A stretch of 64,000 bases of DNA from Alistipes senegalensis (GTDB taxonomy: Bacteria; Bacteroidota; Bacteroidia; Bacteroidales; Rikenellaceae). Within the stretch, counting starts at the first letter, position 1; each line of letters begins with the position of its first letter. A program made the translations under genes and the position numbers. Shown here in pieces: positions 23,844-33,654 of this stretch. The notes beneath the pieces are model-generated. The model did not search any database, was not told the origin of the DNA, and saw only the letters and a list, made by a program, of their open reading frames with translations. The stretch lies in the NCBI GenBank assembly GCA_023665825.1, contig JAMPDE010000001.1:210789-274788 (forward strand). The letters are read 5' to 3'.

Positions 23844-26765
23844 TTATTCGTCGCGGATGCAGCGCACCATGCCGCCCAGAATGGAGGCGTCGTAGCCTGC
23901 GGGGCTGCCCTGCAATACGAGCGGTTTGTAAATATCGCGGTCGTGTTGTACGCTGACCTCGAAATATCCGCCCGTGTAGGCATAGACGGTTTTTCGGATA
24001 TTGTCGCTCCATGCGTTGTACTTGCATCGCACCCGGTTGTTATCGAGGTAATACACGCCATAGAGCGGGAATGCGACCGATTTGTTCAGCACGTAGTTGT
24101 AGGAGGTCGAGTAGGAGGTCGACGAGTTCTCGAAGATGTTGAGCTTCGTCCCGTTCAGGTCGTTCCGTTTCGGTACTCGCCAGCCGTATGGGCAGGGGTC
24201 TTGGACGCTCTTGGTACCCGTGTTCCATTGCGTGTTCCAGTATCCGCCATAGGTCTCTTCCGGCCCCGAAGGTGTCGAAGCGAACTTGAGTTTCCCGAAC
24301 GTATGGGCTTCGTCCTGCGTTTCGTGCGAAATGAACGGGAAAGGTTCGTGTCGGCCGGGTTGATAGATGTAGCCTCCCCGCAGACCCTCCTGCGTGGCAT
24401 CTGTTATCACCGACGAGGCGTTTCGCAGGGCACCCAAGTTTCGCGTCATCAGGCCGTACAGGTCGGCCGTCGGGGTGTAGTTCGTGCGCCAAATATGCCA
24501 CGACCATAATATCTCTTTACGAGCATTTTTTGCTACAATCAGCGCGCTGCCTTCGGTTTCGTCGTCGCAGCGGAAGCGCACTTCGCCGGTCGAGCCGTCG
24601 TAGGTCAGATTGCGGATGATTTGCGGGGCACCGCCGCCGAGATCGTCCTGCCACAGCACCTCGATGCTGCTCGGGACGATGATGTTGTCCGCGCTGCCGC
24701 CGCGCGTGGCCCGGAAGGTGTAGTAGCCGCCTTTCTTGACGACGTAGCAGTTGGCATAGGTGGCTCCGGCATCGAGTGCTTGGGCGGTGTACCAGCGGGG
24801 TGCGAGCACGTAATTCGCGTGCATCTCGACCCGGCAGTTTCCGCCGGAGGATATTTGCACTTCCGTGTTCGTGCCGACCACCTTGCGGAACCAGCCCTCG
24901 AACTCGTCGTCGGCATCGGAGGCGATTGTCGCGACGGTGCCGAAAGGTACGGTATAGACATCGAATTCGTCTTCGACGCGTTTGGAGTAGGAGTTGTCGA
25001 ACGAAATGTCGATATGCAGGCTCGTCGTGTTCGGTACCCAAAGTTCCCTGTCCGAAACATCGATGTCCTCGAAGGTGAACCAGATCGTACCCGGCCCTTT
25101 GGCGCAGTAGATTCCCGAACTGTCTCCCGAATAGACCACGCGTCCGTTCTTGACCAGCTCCTCATCGACGGGGTAGAGCGGCATTTTCGTTCCGTCGTCG
25201 TAGTAAGCCCCCAGATAGGTGTAGTAGGTCGGGAACGAGAATTCGACATCGACGTCCTGCCCGACGATCGGCATGTAGTACGTGTATCCGGCGCAGGAAT
25301 CCCAGTCGTCTGGTTCTTTGCCGCCGATCGTGATTTTTTCGAGCGTCCAGTCCTCTTCATTGGCCATGCGGACGTCGAAATAGATCGGATAGTAGACCTC
25401 GCGGCCGACGGTGAATCGACGCACCGGCAGTTTGTTCGGGTCGGTCGCGTCGCCGTAGTAGATTTCGCAGTCGAACTTCGGCTGAATTGCGCCGAAATTG
25501 AAGTTCTGGAACTTCTCCGACAGATAGAGTGCCAGCCGGTAGGTTACGGTCGGTTCGGTCGGCGAGGGCGAAATATCGAAAAGGTCTTCGGATACATGCC
25601 GTTGCCAAGTCGCGCCGCCGTTGCGACTGTATGCCAGATGCAGGTCGTCGTTCTGCGTGAAGTAGGACGAGTGCTGTTTTATTTTCAGCCACCATCTTCC
25701 CGTTTCGAGTTCGGGGAAGCGGTCGCAGCGGAGCGTGATATCGGCGAGGGCGAAATGTTCGGCCTGCCCCGTATAGATAAGGTCGTCGCTCTGTATGGTG
25801 GATGCCAGCGTCGTCGAGCTGATCCGCACGTCGTTCGGCCCGTAAATTCGGATATGGTAGGCCTTGTAGCAGTTTCGCCGCACGGAAAAGTCGGATACGT
25901 CGTCGTCTCCCATGTAAACTACCGACGTGTAGATTTTGTTCGGAGTGTTCGGATGATAGAATCGAATCAGCAGGTGGGTCGCCCGTTCGGGAGCGTTGGC
26001 CGGGATGCGTTCTTTTTCGGTCGTAACCGACGGGACTTTCGGCTTGATGTTCTCGTACATGTAGAACGTATCGTGTAGTGAGTTGCCAGCGTTCTGGGTG
26101 TCGGGGAGCACGGCGTCGCCGTCCGTATAGCAGTTTTCACCGGGCAGGTCGTCCCCCTCTTGCGGAAAGATGGAGGTGTCCGTCGTAAGATTGCATACCT
26201 GCGCCGAGAGGATGACGTAGTTGCTGAACTCGGAATTGATGCCGTAGTAGATTTTCGACACGATGCGCGTCAGTCGGATGGAAAAGTCGGTCGTATTGGC
26301 GTCGACCTTCATTTCGCCTGCGTAGGTCATGACATTGAGCGTGCGGCGGTCGTTGAAAAGGCCGATTCGGAACAGGTTCGGATCATCGAGCGATTCGGGA
26401 GAATCGGTGATGCCCTCGACATGGTAGCTTTGTCCGAGATTGGCCACGACCCGGATTTCATGGGTTCCGTAGGTCAGGAACAGCGTGCTGGATGTATCGG
26501 TAACGTATACATGGCGGACGGCCGATGTCCCCTTGTGCCAGATATAGATGTTCAGGTCGTGGATTTCCGTGTCTTCGCCTGCGGCTTCGGTAACGGAACC
26601 GTCGCTGCGCGTCGGGGCGGCGGCATCGAAAATCTCGTTGTCGTTGCGGGCATGCAGCGTAACGAGCGCGTGCCCCTGTTGTGTCGATGGGATAATATCT
26701 TCCGTCCGGTCGACCGAACAGGCCGACAGTATCATCGGTATGAGCAGATATAGGAATCGTTTCAT
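23844..26765 (-). CDS. Large fimbrial tip adhesin-like lipoprotein (DUF4906-type)
   Basis: ATG 26765 gives a lipoprotein signal (LIPMILSACS, Cys16) and a 973-residue product. An earlier start at 26807 adds an unrelated tail. The N-terminal part resembles fimbrillin/Mfa-like domains (EIHDLNIYIWHKG, RLTRIVSKIYYGI), as in DUF4906 tip proteins. The C-terminus carries a Fib-succ-type module (DPCPYGWRVPKRNDLNG). It is the last gene of the operon and the largest, as expected for a tip adhesin that binds host or bacterial surfaces. Confidence 0.75.
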   Translation of the reverse strand: MKRFLYLLIPMILSACSVDRTEDIIPSTQQGHALVTLHARNDNEIFDAAAPTRSDGSVTEAAGEDTEIHDLNIYIWHKGTSAVRHVYVTDTSSTLFLTYGTHEIRVVANLGQSYHVEGITDSPESLDDPNLFRIGLFNDRRTLNVMTYAGEMKVDANTTDFSIRLTRIVSKIYYGINSEFSNYVILSAQVCNLTTDTSIFPQEGDDLPGENCYTDGDAVLPDTQNAGNSLHDTFYMYENIKPKVPSVTTEKERIPANAPERATHLLIRFYHPNTPNKIYTSVVYMGDDDVSDFSVRRNCYKAYHIRIYGPNDVRISSTTLASTIQSDDLIYTGQAEHFALADITLRCDRFPELETGRWWLKIKQHSSYFTQNDDLHLAYSRNGGATWQRHVSEDLFDISPSPTEPTVTYRLALYLSEKFQNFNFGAIQPKFDCEIYYGDATDPNKLPVRRFTVGREVYYPIYFDVRMANEEDWTLEKITIGGKEPDDWDSCAGYTYYMPIVGQDVDVEFSFPTYYTYLGAYYDDGTKMPLYPVDEELVKNGRVVYSGDSSGIYCAKGPGTIWFTFEDIDVSDRELWVPNTTSLHIDISFDNSYSKRVEDEFDVYTVPFGTVATIASDADDEFEGWFRKVVGTNTEVQISSGGNCRVEMHANYVLAPRWYTAQALDAGATYANCYVVKKGGYYTFRATRGGSADNIIVPSSIEVLWQDDLGGGAPQIIRNLTYDGSTGEVRFRCDDETEGSALIVAKNARKEILWSWHIWRTNYTPTADLYGLMTRNLGALRNASSVITDATQEGLRGGYIYQPGRHEPFPFISHETQDEAHTFGKLKFASTPSGPEETYGGYWNTQWNTGTKSVQDPCPYGWRVPKRNDLNGTKLNIFENSSTSYSTSYNYVLNKSVAFPLYGVYYLDNNRVRCKYNAWSDNIRKTVYAYTGGYFEVSVQHDRDIYKPLVLQGSPAGYDASILGGMVRCIRDE

Positions 26766-26790
26766 GCGTTTGCGGTTTTTTGTGTGAAAA

Positions 26791-26814
26791 GGAAGAGGTG
26801 CTTTCACCTCTTCC
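26791..26814 (-). terminator. Hairpin between fimbrillin and adhesin genes
   Basis: GGAAGAGGTG and CACCTCTTCC form a perfect 10-bp stem with a CTTT loop. On the minus strand a short T-run follows. It may be a partial terminator that sets the fimbrillin-to-adhesin ratio. Confidence 0.6.
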
Positions 26815-26830
26815 CTTCACGGTTCTACAT
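26809..26830 (-). repeat. Interspersed GTGAAGGGAAGA motif, copy 5
   Basis: Reads ATGTAGAACCGTGAAGGGAAGA on the minus strand and overlaps the hairpin at 26791-26814, between two fimbrial genes. Confidence 0.7.
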
Positions 26831-26843
26831 CGGTCATGCCCGG

Positions 26844-27875
26844 TTATCTTCCGAGATTGACTTTCTGCGTTTCGAGCGTTTCCCAGTCGGCGACGGTCAG
26901 GTCGAGTGCGACGTCGTTTCCCATCAGTCCGTCGATGGCGGCCTCCACATGGTAGGCTCCGTTGCGCAGGATTTTACCTTCGCCAGCTCCTTGCAGTTCC
27001 ACTTCATAGACGATCGGTATGCGGTCGCCCGTCGTTGTCGCTTCGCCGTCGACGTCGTAGGTCGCTTCGATGGTCAGCAGTACGCGGCTGCCTTCCGCGT
27101 CGCTCGCTTTCTCGAAGACGTAGAACAGATTCCGGCCGTCGGAGGTCGCCTGCGTTGCGGTGAACTCCTGCCCGCGATCGGCATAGTCCGTCGCCGAGCG
27201 ATCCAGCAGATAGGAGGCTTCGGCCGCGCGGGAGAGGACGATCCGGTCGACGGTAATGCTCTGGTCTCCGTACTTCGCGCGGAAGGCTTCGGTCGTCGAC
27301 ATCGTTACTTCGACCTTCGCTACGGTGCGCCGAAGCGTCACGCCGACATTCGTCGTACCCTTGCCGACGACGCATTGCGTTCGGCCGGTCATGACGAATC
27401 CTTCCGGCCGCAGGGACTTCGCTGTCGTTTCGTCGAAAGTTCCGTTGTAGTCGGCGACCGCTTCGTCCATTTCGGACAGCAGCAGGTTCATCGACACGAC
27501 GTTTGCCGGTACCGTCCGGTTGGCGACCACTGCGATTTCGCATGCTTCGCCTTCCTGTACGTCCGGTACGACCAGCGACACGGGGGTGGTCGGGGCTTCG
27601 GCAATCTCTTCTGCCGAGAGGTCGCGTCGGAATTTGATTTCGCCCGACGCATCGAATACCAAGACCGTCGCCGTGTTCACGGCTTTTTCCCACGCTTCGG
27701 TCGTCCCCGTGCCGAATGCGCGGCTTTTCGCTCCGGCTGCCGCATTCTCGAAGAACAGCCGGATGCCCGGCCGTTCGGATTCGGGCGCGACATCCGCACT
27801 CGGTTTCGCCTCGTTGCACGAGGGCATGGCTGCCGCGCAAACGAGAGCGGTGCACAGATAAAGAAAGTTTTTCAT
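26844..27875 (-). CDS. Major fimbrillin-type subunit lipoprotein
   Basis: A 343-residue precursor with lipoprotein signal (CAAAMPSC), followed by the fimbrillin layout. An Arg-rich site (AAGAKSRAFGTG) is a possible Arg-gingipain-type cleavage point. VNTATVLVFDASGEI, LRRTVAKVEVTM and YHVEAAIDGL follow. It lies between the FimB/Mfa2-like anchor and the large adhesin. It is probably the fimbrial shaft protein. Confidence 0.75.
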   Translation of the reverse strand: MKNFLYLCTALVCAAAMPSCNEAKPSADVAPESERPGIRLFFENAAAGAKSRAFGTGTTEAWEKAVNTATVLVFDASGEIKFRRDLSAEEIAEAPTTPVSLVVPDVQEGEACEIAVVANRTVPANVVSMNLLLSEMDEAVADYNGTFDETTAKSLRPEGFVMTGRTQCVVGKGTTNVGVTLRRTVAKVEVTMSTTEAFRAKYGDQSITVDRIVLSRAAEASYLLDRSATDYADRGQEFTATQATSDGRNLFYVFEKASDAEGSRVLLTIEATYDVDGEATTTGDRIPIVYEVELQGAGEGKILRNGAYHVEAAIDGLMGNDVALDLTVADWETLETQKVNLGR

Positions 27876-27905
27876 AGAATAGATGTTTGAAAAGTGAGTT
27901 CTTGT

Positions 27906-28769
27906 TTATCGGTTGCCCAAAACTTCTTGTTGGGCGATGACGCCGTTCCAGTCCGATACGACGATAGCCGTTCCGGCGTCGCCGATCTCGATCAGTACGT
28001 CGATTTCGACATCTCGGCCGACCTGTTCGTCCAGAATCGACGCGAAGTCGCGGATCGTCATTTCGCACAGGCGTTCATAGGGCGAATCGGGATGGTCGCA
28101 CCAGACGCCCAGTACCAGATTGTCGCGATCGGTGAAATAGGGCGTGTAGAACGAGCCGGCCAGCCGACTGCCGTCATAGGTCAAAGCAGGCCGATAACGC
28201 TTCATTTCGCCCGATGGCCGGTTGTAAAAATCGAGTGCTTCGCGGTTCTCGATGGCGAAGTAGTGGTTTTCCGGGTAGCGGACTTTCTGCAAGCCTTCCA
28301 CCCGGACATTCACCTTGAATACCGATTTGAACAGGTCGATATCGAACCGTAGCGAATCGCCTTTGACGATGGGTGTCTCGAATCGTCCGTAGAGCAGGCG
28401 GTCGGCACCGTTGGCCGACATGCCCAAAAGCGCATCGTTCAGCCGTTCTTCTTCGACGGCCGTTCGGTCGCCGACATTCGCCCAGCTTACGAACGTGTAG
28501 CGGCCGCGCGTCAGGTAGGTTTGCAGTACGGGTTCTTCACCCAGCACTCCGTGCAGCGGCAGCAGCGTATCGCGGTACAGTCGGCCCGCTTCGTCGTAGA
28601 TGAACAGCCGCATCGAGTGGATGTCGTCCAGCGTGGCCGTTTCGCCGTTGTCGTAGCGATATTTCAGGTAGACTGCCGCCTTGTGTTTTACGCGGACGGT
28701 TACGTCGTCGCTGACCTCGCAGCCGACGAATAGTGCCCCCGTCAGGGCATAGAGAAATAGACGTTTCAT
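27906..28769 (-). CDS. FimB/Mfa2-family fimbrial anchor lipoprotein
   Basis: A 287-residue lipoprotein (ALFVGC) with LYRDTLLPL, YTFVSWANVGD and a C-terminal ISDWNG-like strand, matching the Mfa2/FimB family (PF08842-type). Members anchor the shaft and limit fimbrial length. It is 15 bases downstream of the Ig-like lipoprotein gene and 30 bases upstream of the fimbrillin. Confidence 0.8.
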   Translation of the reverse strand: MKRLFLYALTGALFVGCEVSDDVTVRVKHKAAVYLKYRYDNGETATLDDIHSMRLFIYDEAGRLYRDTLLPLHGVLGEEPVLQTYLTRGRYTFVSWANVGDRTAVEEERLNDALLGMSANGADRLLYGRFETPIVKGDSLRFDIDLFKSVFKVNVRVEGLQKVRYPENHYFAIENREALDFYNRPSGEMKRYRPALTYDGSRLAGSFYTPYFTDRDNLVLGVWCDHPDSPYERLCEMTIRDFASILDEQVGRDVEIDVLIEIGDAGTAIVVSDWNGVIAQQEVLGNR

Positions 28770-28783
28770 TTTTTCGTGGAAAA

Positions 28784-30172
28784 TTATTGCATTTCGATTT
28801 CAGCCGGCAGCAGATAACGGGTCGATTCGGCTTCCACCGCATGGCGTGCCCGGTCGAATACCAATTCGGGGTTGTCCGACTGCCGGATTCGGAGTTGGAA
28901 TTTATTGTCGATGCGCCAGAAATAGCCGGTCGCCGATTCGACCGTCCACTCCTTTTGTTCGACAGGCGGGACGGTGGTCTGCCAGCGGTATTTCTCGTAA
29001 TAGAGCAGGATGTCGTCCGTCGGCAGATAGTCGTATTGCAGATTCAGCCGGTAGTCGTAGACGGTTTTCCAGCTCGCGATCTGGCCGTTGCTGCCGGGTA
29101 CCGGATAGCGGTAAGATTTATGGTAGGGTTCGCCCATCGTGAACTTTACCTCCCGTTTTTCGAGTTTCAGCCGATAGTCCGTCGGGACGGTGTAGTCGGC
29201 TGTAATCGTGCAGGCGGATTCCGTTGAGAGCAGCCTCCCCGAAGCGTCGTACCAGCCCGCCACCTCGAAGTTGTAATTCGGCTCGTTTGTCATTGCGAAA
29301 ACGACAGGCTCTCCTTCGACCCGGTACTCTCCGGCTCCCGAAATCCGAATGCCGCGCGGAACATCGCAGGCGATGGTGAAAATTTTCACGACCTCGAAAT
29401 CGGTTCGGGCTTGCTTCGCAGCATCTCCGGCCCGCACCTCGAAATCGAGCAGATGTTTTCCTAATACGGTCGGCCGATAGTCTATCGTCGTCGTTCCGGC
29501 CGGTACGACGATTCCCGACGGCCCGACCGGTTGCCCGGCATAGCGGAATTCGCCCGCACCTTGTGCGACGGCCGGTACGACCGTATAGGTTCCCGTGTAT
29601 TTCGGATAGTCGATAGCCAGTGTTATCGGCTGCACCGTTTCCGGCGTCGGATTCTCGATGCGCGGTGCGCAGGAGGCTTCGACCGTGAGTTCCGGCGGAA
29701 ACGCAGCGGTGAGTGCGACCCTGCAAGGTTCGCTGACCCCGCCCGCAAGGTTCTTGATGCGGAACTCGACGAGCAGTTCTTCTTCCCGGTCGGGTGTGAT
29801 GGTCACCGTCAGACTTTCGGCGGAAAAGGTAATCCATTCGCCGCCTGTCGGAACGATCAGCCCGTCGACGACGATGCGGGCCGTTCCCGAAAGCAGCGTC
29901 GTCGCAAGCGCATAGCCGTCGGTCGTACCCGTTCCTGTGACAGTCAGCATTCCCGTGACGGTTTCATCGGGCACGCACTCCGTGCGGTCGAATGCGGCTG
30001 TCAGTGTCAGTAGCGGTTCCGGTTTCGTCGGATCGGCTTCCGACGGGTCGTCCGGCTTCGGGTCGGGGCGTTGCGGATTTTCGGGGGCATTCGGGTCGAC
30101 GTCCTCGACCGCAGCGGGCGAGCATCCGAAACAGAGCGCGGATGCCAGCAGGAATAGTAAAAAAGTACGCAT
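28784..30172 (-). CDS. Ig-like domain fimbrial lipoprotein, paralogue A
   Basis: ATG 30172 gives a clean lipoprotein signal (SALCFGCSP). After a Pro/Asp-rich linker come several beta-sandwich repeats (YTGTYTVVPAVAQGAGEFRY and similar) and a C-terminal segment GWYDASGRLLSTES with DNPELVFDRARHAVE. That C-terminal half is shared with the next gene, showing a duplication. The repeat style resembles the TraQ/DUF3872 fold. It is probably an accessory or tip subunit. Confidence 0.65.
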   Translation of the reverse strand: MRTFLLFLLASALCFGCSPAAVEDVDPNAPENPQRPDPKPDDPSEADPTKPEPLLTLTAAFDRTECVPDETVTGMLTVTGTGTTDGYALATTLLSGTARIVVDGLIVPTGGEWITFSAESLTVTITPDREEELLVEFRIKNLAGGVSEPCRVALTAAFPPELTVEASCAPRIENPTPETVQPITLAIDYPKYTGTYTVVPAVAQGAGEFRYAGQPVGPSGIVVPAGTTTIDYRPTVLGKHLLDFEVRAGDAAKQARTDFEVVKIFTIACDVPRGIRISGAGEYRVEGEPVVFAMTNEPNYNFEVAGWYDASGRLLSTESACTITADYTVPTDYRLKLEKREVKFTMGEPYHKSYRYPVPGSNGQIASWKTVYDYRLNLQYDYLPTDDILLYYEKYRWQTTVPPVEQKEWTVESATGYFWRIDNKFQLRIRQSDNPELVFDRARHAVEAESTRYLLPAEIEMQ

Positions 30173-30177
30173 TGTTT

Positions 30178-31530
30178 TTACAGGTTTATGTTTTCGGGAA
30201 TCAGATAGCGGGCTGTCGCCGATTCCACCGTATGGGCCGAGCGGTCGAATTTCAGTGTCGGATTGTCCGACTGCCGCAGTGTGATGGCGAAGCGGTGATA
30301 ATAGTCCCAGAACCATTCGCTCGCGATCGCTCCCGCAGGAAATTTCGGATGCGCTTCGCCGCGTATGAGTGACGGTTGGCCTTCGAGGAAGGTTTGGTTC
30401 TGGTAGACGTCGTGTTTGCAGAGCTCGTAGACGAATACGAGATCGTCCGAAAGGCGGTAGTCCGCCGTCAGCCGGAGCCGGTAGTCGTACGCCTGCCGAC
30501 TTTCGAGGTTGCTGCCGGTCGTGCTCGGCACGTAGTACTGCGTTACGACCCGTTCGTAGGCTTTGGTTTCGAGCCGCACTTCGCGCTTTTTCAGTTCGAG
30601 GACGATTTCCGAAACGCCACCGAGCGTCAGGCGAACCGGACAGTCGTTCTCCGTCGAGAGCAGTTTTCCAGAAGCGTCGTACCAGCCCGCCGCCTCGAAG
30701 TTGTAGCCTTCAGTATTTTCCAGCGTCAGCATGGCGGTCGCTCCTTCGGTATCGTAGCGTCCTGCGCCGGTTACGGAGAAACCTTCGAGGTCGGCATGGC
30801 GTACCGTCAGTTCCTCGACGATGTTCGTATAGGCACGGATTACGGTATTGTCTGTCCCCGCCGTTACGGAGAACTCGAATACCTGTTCGCCCAACGCTTC
30901 CGGCCGGAAATAGAGCGTGTCGCAGGCTTCGAGTTCCGTTTCGACGCCGGTAACGGCATTGCCCTTATGAAAAATCCGGCCGCTTCCCTGCAAGAGCGTC
31001 GCGACGACCCGATAGCGGCCGACATGCCCTGCTTTTTCCATCGTCAGGGTTATCGGAATCATCGTTTCGGGCGGGATGTTGCATAGCTCCGTTTCGCAGA
31101 GGGCTTTCGCTCGAAGTTCGCCGGTCGGCTGCACTGTCAGGGACACTTCGCATTCGTTGCTCCGGGTGCCGTCGGACGACATTGCCTGCAAGACCAATAC
31201 ATGGCGGCCCGCTGTTTCGGGGGTGATGTGCAGCCGGGCGTCGTTTCCGTTCAGCGGATGCCACTGGCCGGTAAGCGGGAGTTCCGCGTCGTCGGCCGTA
31301 ATCATAAGGGCTCCTTCCCGCAGAATCGCCGAGAGCGAGTAGCTTCCGTCTGTACCCTCTTGGGTGACGCGCAATCGTCCCGTGATGGAGCCGCCTGCCT
31401 CGCACGTCGTCGCAGCGAGCGATACGGCAAGTACCGGTGCCGGTTCGACGAGCCGATATTCCGACGGGCCGCATCCTGATGCGACCGTCACCGGCAGCAG
31501 AAAAAGAGCGTATCGTAAAAGATTCGGCAT
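30178..31530 (-). CDS. Ig-like domain fimbrial lipoprotein, paralogue B
   Basis: A 450-residue lipoprotein (TVASGCGP) closely related to its neighbour: GWYDASGKLLSTEN and DNPTLKFDRSAHTVES recur in the same positions. It contains three or four Ig-like repeats (GHVGRYRVVATLLQGSGRIF). It lies 5 bases upstream of paralogue A on the minus strand. An in-operon duplication is the simplest explanation. Confidence 0.65.
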   Translation of the reverse strand: MPNLLRYALFLLPVTVASGCGPSEYRLVEPAPVLAVSLAATTCEAGGSITGRLRVTQEGTDGSYSLSAILREGALMITADDAELPLTGQWHPLNGNDARLHITPETAGRHVLVLQAMSSDGTRSNECEVSLTVQPTGELRAKALCETELCNIPPETMIPITLTMEKAGHVGRYRVVATLLQGSGRIFHKGNAVTGVETELEACDTLYFRPEALGEQVFEFSVTAGTDNTVIRAYTNIVEELTVRHADLEGFSVTGAGRYDTEGATAMLTLENTEGYNFEAAGWYDASGKLLSTENDCPVRLTLGGVSEIVLELKKREVRLETKAYERVVTQYYVPSTTGSNLESRQAYDYRLRLTADYRLSDDLVFVYELCKHDVYQNQTFLEGQPSLIRGEAHPKFPAGAIASEWFWDYYHRFAITLRQSDNPTLKFDRSAHTVESATARYLIPENINL

Positions 31531-31534
31531 GGGC

Positions 31535-32242
31535 TTATTTCGTTACGATGATTTCGACGGAGGCGAAGCGGGTGGCATAGCCGTCGTTGACTGAAAATTG
31601 AAGCCGGTGTTGGCCGCGTTCGGCCGCCGTGTAGTAGAGTGTCTGTTCTGCGTTCGCCGGGCACGAGAATGTCTCGTCAGAGGCGACCGGAAAGGCTCCG
31701 AATTGCAGGCTGCCCGTTCCGGTTTCCTGCACGAACTTCACCGGCAGCTGGCCTGCGAACCCCGCTTTCTCGACGGTCATCGTTATGGCGATCGGATTCG
31801 CGATAGAAGCCGTCGTCGGGGCTTCGGCCGTGAATCCGAGTTCGGGACTTCCGCTCACCGGCAGATTCAGCCGGCTGCGTGCGGTTCGGGTTCCTTCGGC
31901 CGTGCATGCTTCGAGCGTCAGCCGGAGACGTCCCGTTTCGCGGGGCGTCAGGGCCAGCATCTCGGTCGGCTGCGACAGTTGGATCCAAGAGCCGTCCGTA
32001 GCGATGGACGTGCCGTTCATCCGCAGCTCGCAGCGGCCTTCGTCGACCAGCACGGAGAGCAGGAACCGGCCGTCGTATCCGCGTTGCGATACGGCGACCT
32101 GAATGTAGGCCGTTTCATCGAGCGTGCAGGTGTTTTGCAGGGCTTCGACCGTCAGCGTCGGTTCGGGCTCCGCGATTTCATAGGTTTTCTCTTGGCAGGC
32201 GATGGCCAGCAGCGCGGAGAGCAAGAAGATGATGCGTTTCAT
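31535..32242 (-). CDS. Short Ig-like domain lipoprotein, 235 aa
   Basis: A lipoprotein (LLAIACQEK) with two Ig-like repeats (YDGRFLLSVLVDEGRCEL; FAGQLPVKFVQETGTGSL), similar to the first two repeats of the adjacent paralogues. It lacks their C-terminal GWYDASG domain. It is 4 bases from the gene downstream. Confidence 0.65.
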   Translation of the reverse strand: MKRIIFLLSALLAIACQEKTYEIAEPEPTLTVEALQNTCTLDETAYIQVAVSQRGYDGRFLLSVLVDEGRCELRMNGTSIATDGSWIQLSQPTEMLALTPRETGRLRLTLEACTAEGTRTARSRLNLPVSGSPELGFTAEAPTTASIANPIAITMTVEKAGFAGQLPVKFVQETGTGSLQFGAFPVASDETFSCPANAEQTLYYTAAERGQHRLQFSVNDGYATRFASVEIIVTK

Positions 32243-32267
32243 AGAATTACTACAACTTGAATGAATG

Positions 32268-33653
32268 TCATAGGTCGCGCACGGGGAAGAAGTGGCCGGG
32301 ATACTTTTGCGTCAGTACATTCTGCCTGCCGTAGTTGAGCGAGGATACGATGGATGAATAATAGGTGTAGGTGTGCAGTACATACGCATATTGCAGCGAG
32401 CAGCTGTACATCGAATCGTCGGTCGTGAAAAGCGTTCCGCCGACGAGTTCCATGCAGCTGCGGATCGGTTCCATGCGGGAGTAGAATCCGAGCCATATCA
32501 GCAGGTGCAGATCGGGAAGATACCAACGTCCCGGATAGGCGGGGTCGTAATAGTAGCAGGCTTCGGCGACGGGGGCCGACGTGAGTTTCCCCGCCACCAG
32601 TGCTTCGTGGAGTTTCTGGGTTACCGCCTTTCCGTTGTAGTGCTCGGTCGTTCCCCTTTCGAGCACCTGCGTCAGATCGTCCTTTTCGCCGCAGAACGGC
32701 AGCGGTTCGCAGGCGTGCAGCGGCAGCAGGATGCGGAGGTCGCCGTCGATGACCGCGATGCCGTCGACGGCCGACAGGTCGGTATCTTCCAGTGCCGCCC
32801 ACTGCTTTGCGGTGTAGAACGAAGTTCCTTCGTAGGTCTTGACATGGATATACACCCCGTTTGCGGTAGGCGGTTCCGTGCTTTCCTGTGAAAAGACCTC
32901 GCAATAAACTTCGGCCTCCTGAACGAATGTTCCGTCGGAGACCTCGAACCGCAGCCGATGTTCGCCCGGTACCGTCGGCCGATAGTCCAGCCGGAATTCG
33001 GTTCGTTCTCCTCCTACGGCGAACTGCTCGCCGTCGTGTACCGCATAGTCTCCCTGACAATAACCTTGTCCTGCGGTGTGGGTGAACACGACGGTATAGT
33101 TGCCCGTGTAGTCGGCTTTCGCGACGGCGAAGTCGATCGGCAGCGATTCCAATAGGAGCAGGGGCATCCGGGCATAATCTGCCCGCACTTCGACGGGGGC
33201 CGGATTGACCGTGCGGATTTCGACCGTATCGACGGCCGTCGTCGATTCGTCGTAGGAGGTTGCCTCGCAGACCAGCCGGATCGTATGTTCGGCGACCGGT
33301 GCCGCTTCGGGCACCACGTCCAGCGCGATGACGCAGGACGAAGCAACCTTGTTTGCAACGGCATAAGGAACCGGCAATGCGGTTTCGGCCGTCAGCGGCG
33401 TGCCGTCGAGCGAAACGGCGGCATAGCCCGACGCTACGCGGACGCGCAGCAGGCAGCTGTCCCGGCGGGCGAATCGTTCTTCGACGGCCAGTTCCAGCCG
33501 AACCGGACGACCGGTTTCGGCGACCGTATCCGCTGTCGAGACGGTCAGCGCGATGCTCGATTCCGCCGTCGGAACCGCCATCGGTTCCGCATCGTCGCAT
33601 CCCGTCGTAAGGATGGAGCAAAGGGCGACTATTAATAAAAATTTCGTGCTCAT
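32268..33653 (-). CDS. Ig-like domain lipoprotein with a C-terminal module, 461 aa
   Basis: A lipoprotein (ILTTGCDD) with Ig-like repeats (YTGNYTVVFTHTAGQGYC; EHRLRFEVSDG). The C-terminal 170 residues contain YPGRWYLPDLHLLIWLG, reminiscent of the Fib-succ modules at the end of fimbrial tip proteins. It may therefore be a tip or tip-like subunit. Confidence 0.65.
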   Translation of the reverse strand: MSTKFLLIVALCSILTTGCDDAEPMAVPTAESSIALTVSTADTVAETGRPVRLELAVEERFARRDSCLLRVRVASGYAAVSLDGTPLTAETALPVPYAVANKVASSCVIALDVVPEAAPVAEHTIRLVCEATSYDESTTAVDTVEIRTVNPAPVEVRADYARMPLLLLESLPIDFAVAKADYTGNYTVVFTHTAGQGYCQGDYAVHDGEQFAVGGERTEFRLDYRPTVPGEHRLRFEVSDGTFVQEAEVYCEVFSQESTEPPTANGVYIHVKTYEGTSFYTAKQWAALEDTDLSAVDGIAVIDGDLRILLPLHACEPLPFCGEKDDLTQVLERGTTEHYNGKAVTQKLHEALVAGKLTSAPVAEACYYYDPAYPGRWYLPDLHLLIWLGFYSRMEPIRSCMELVGGTLFTTDDSMYSCSLQYAYVLHTYTYYSSIVSSLNYGRQNVLTQKYPGHFFPVRDL

Positions 33654-33654
33654 A

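Noticed and set aside
27004..28068. A 354-codon frame overlapping the fimbrillin gene
   Set aside because: The in-phase fimbrillin has a lipoprotein signal and neighbouring operon genes; the alternative frame is Arg-rich noise.
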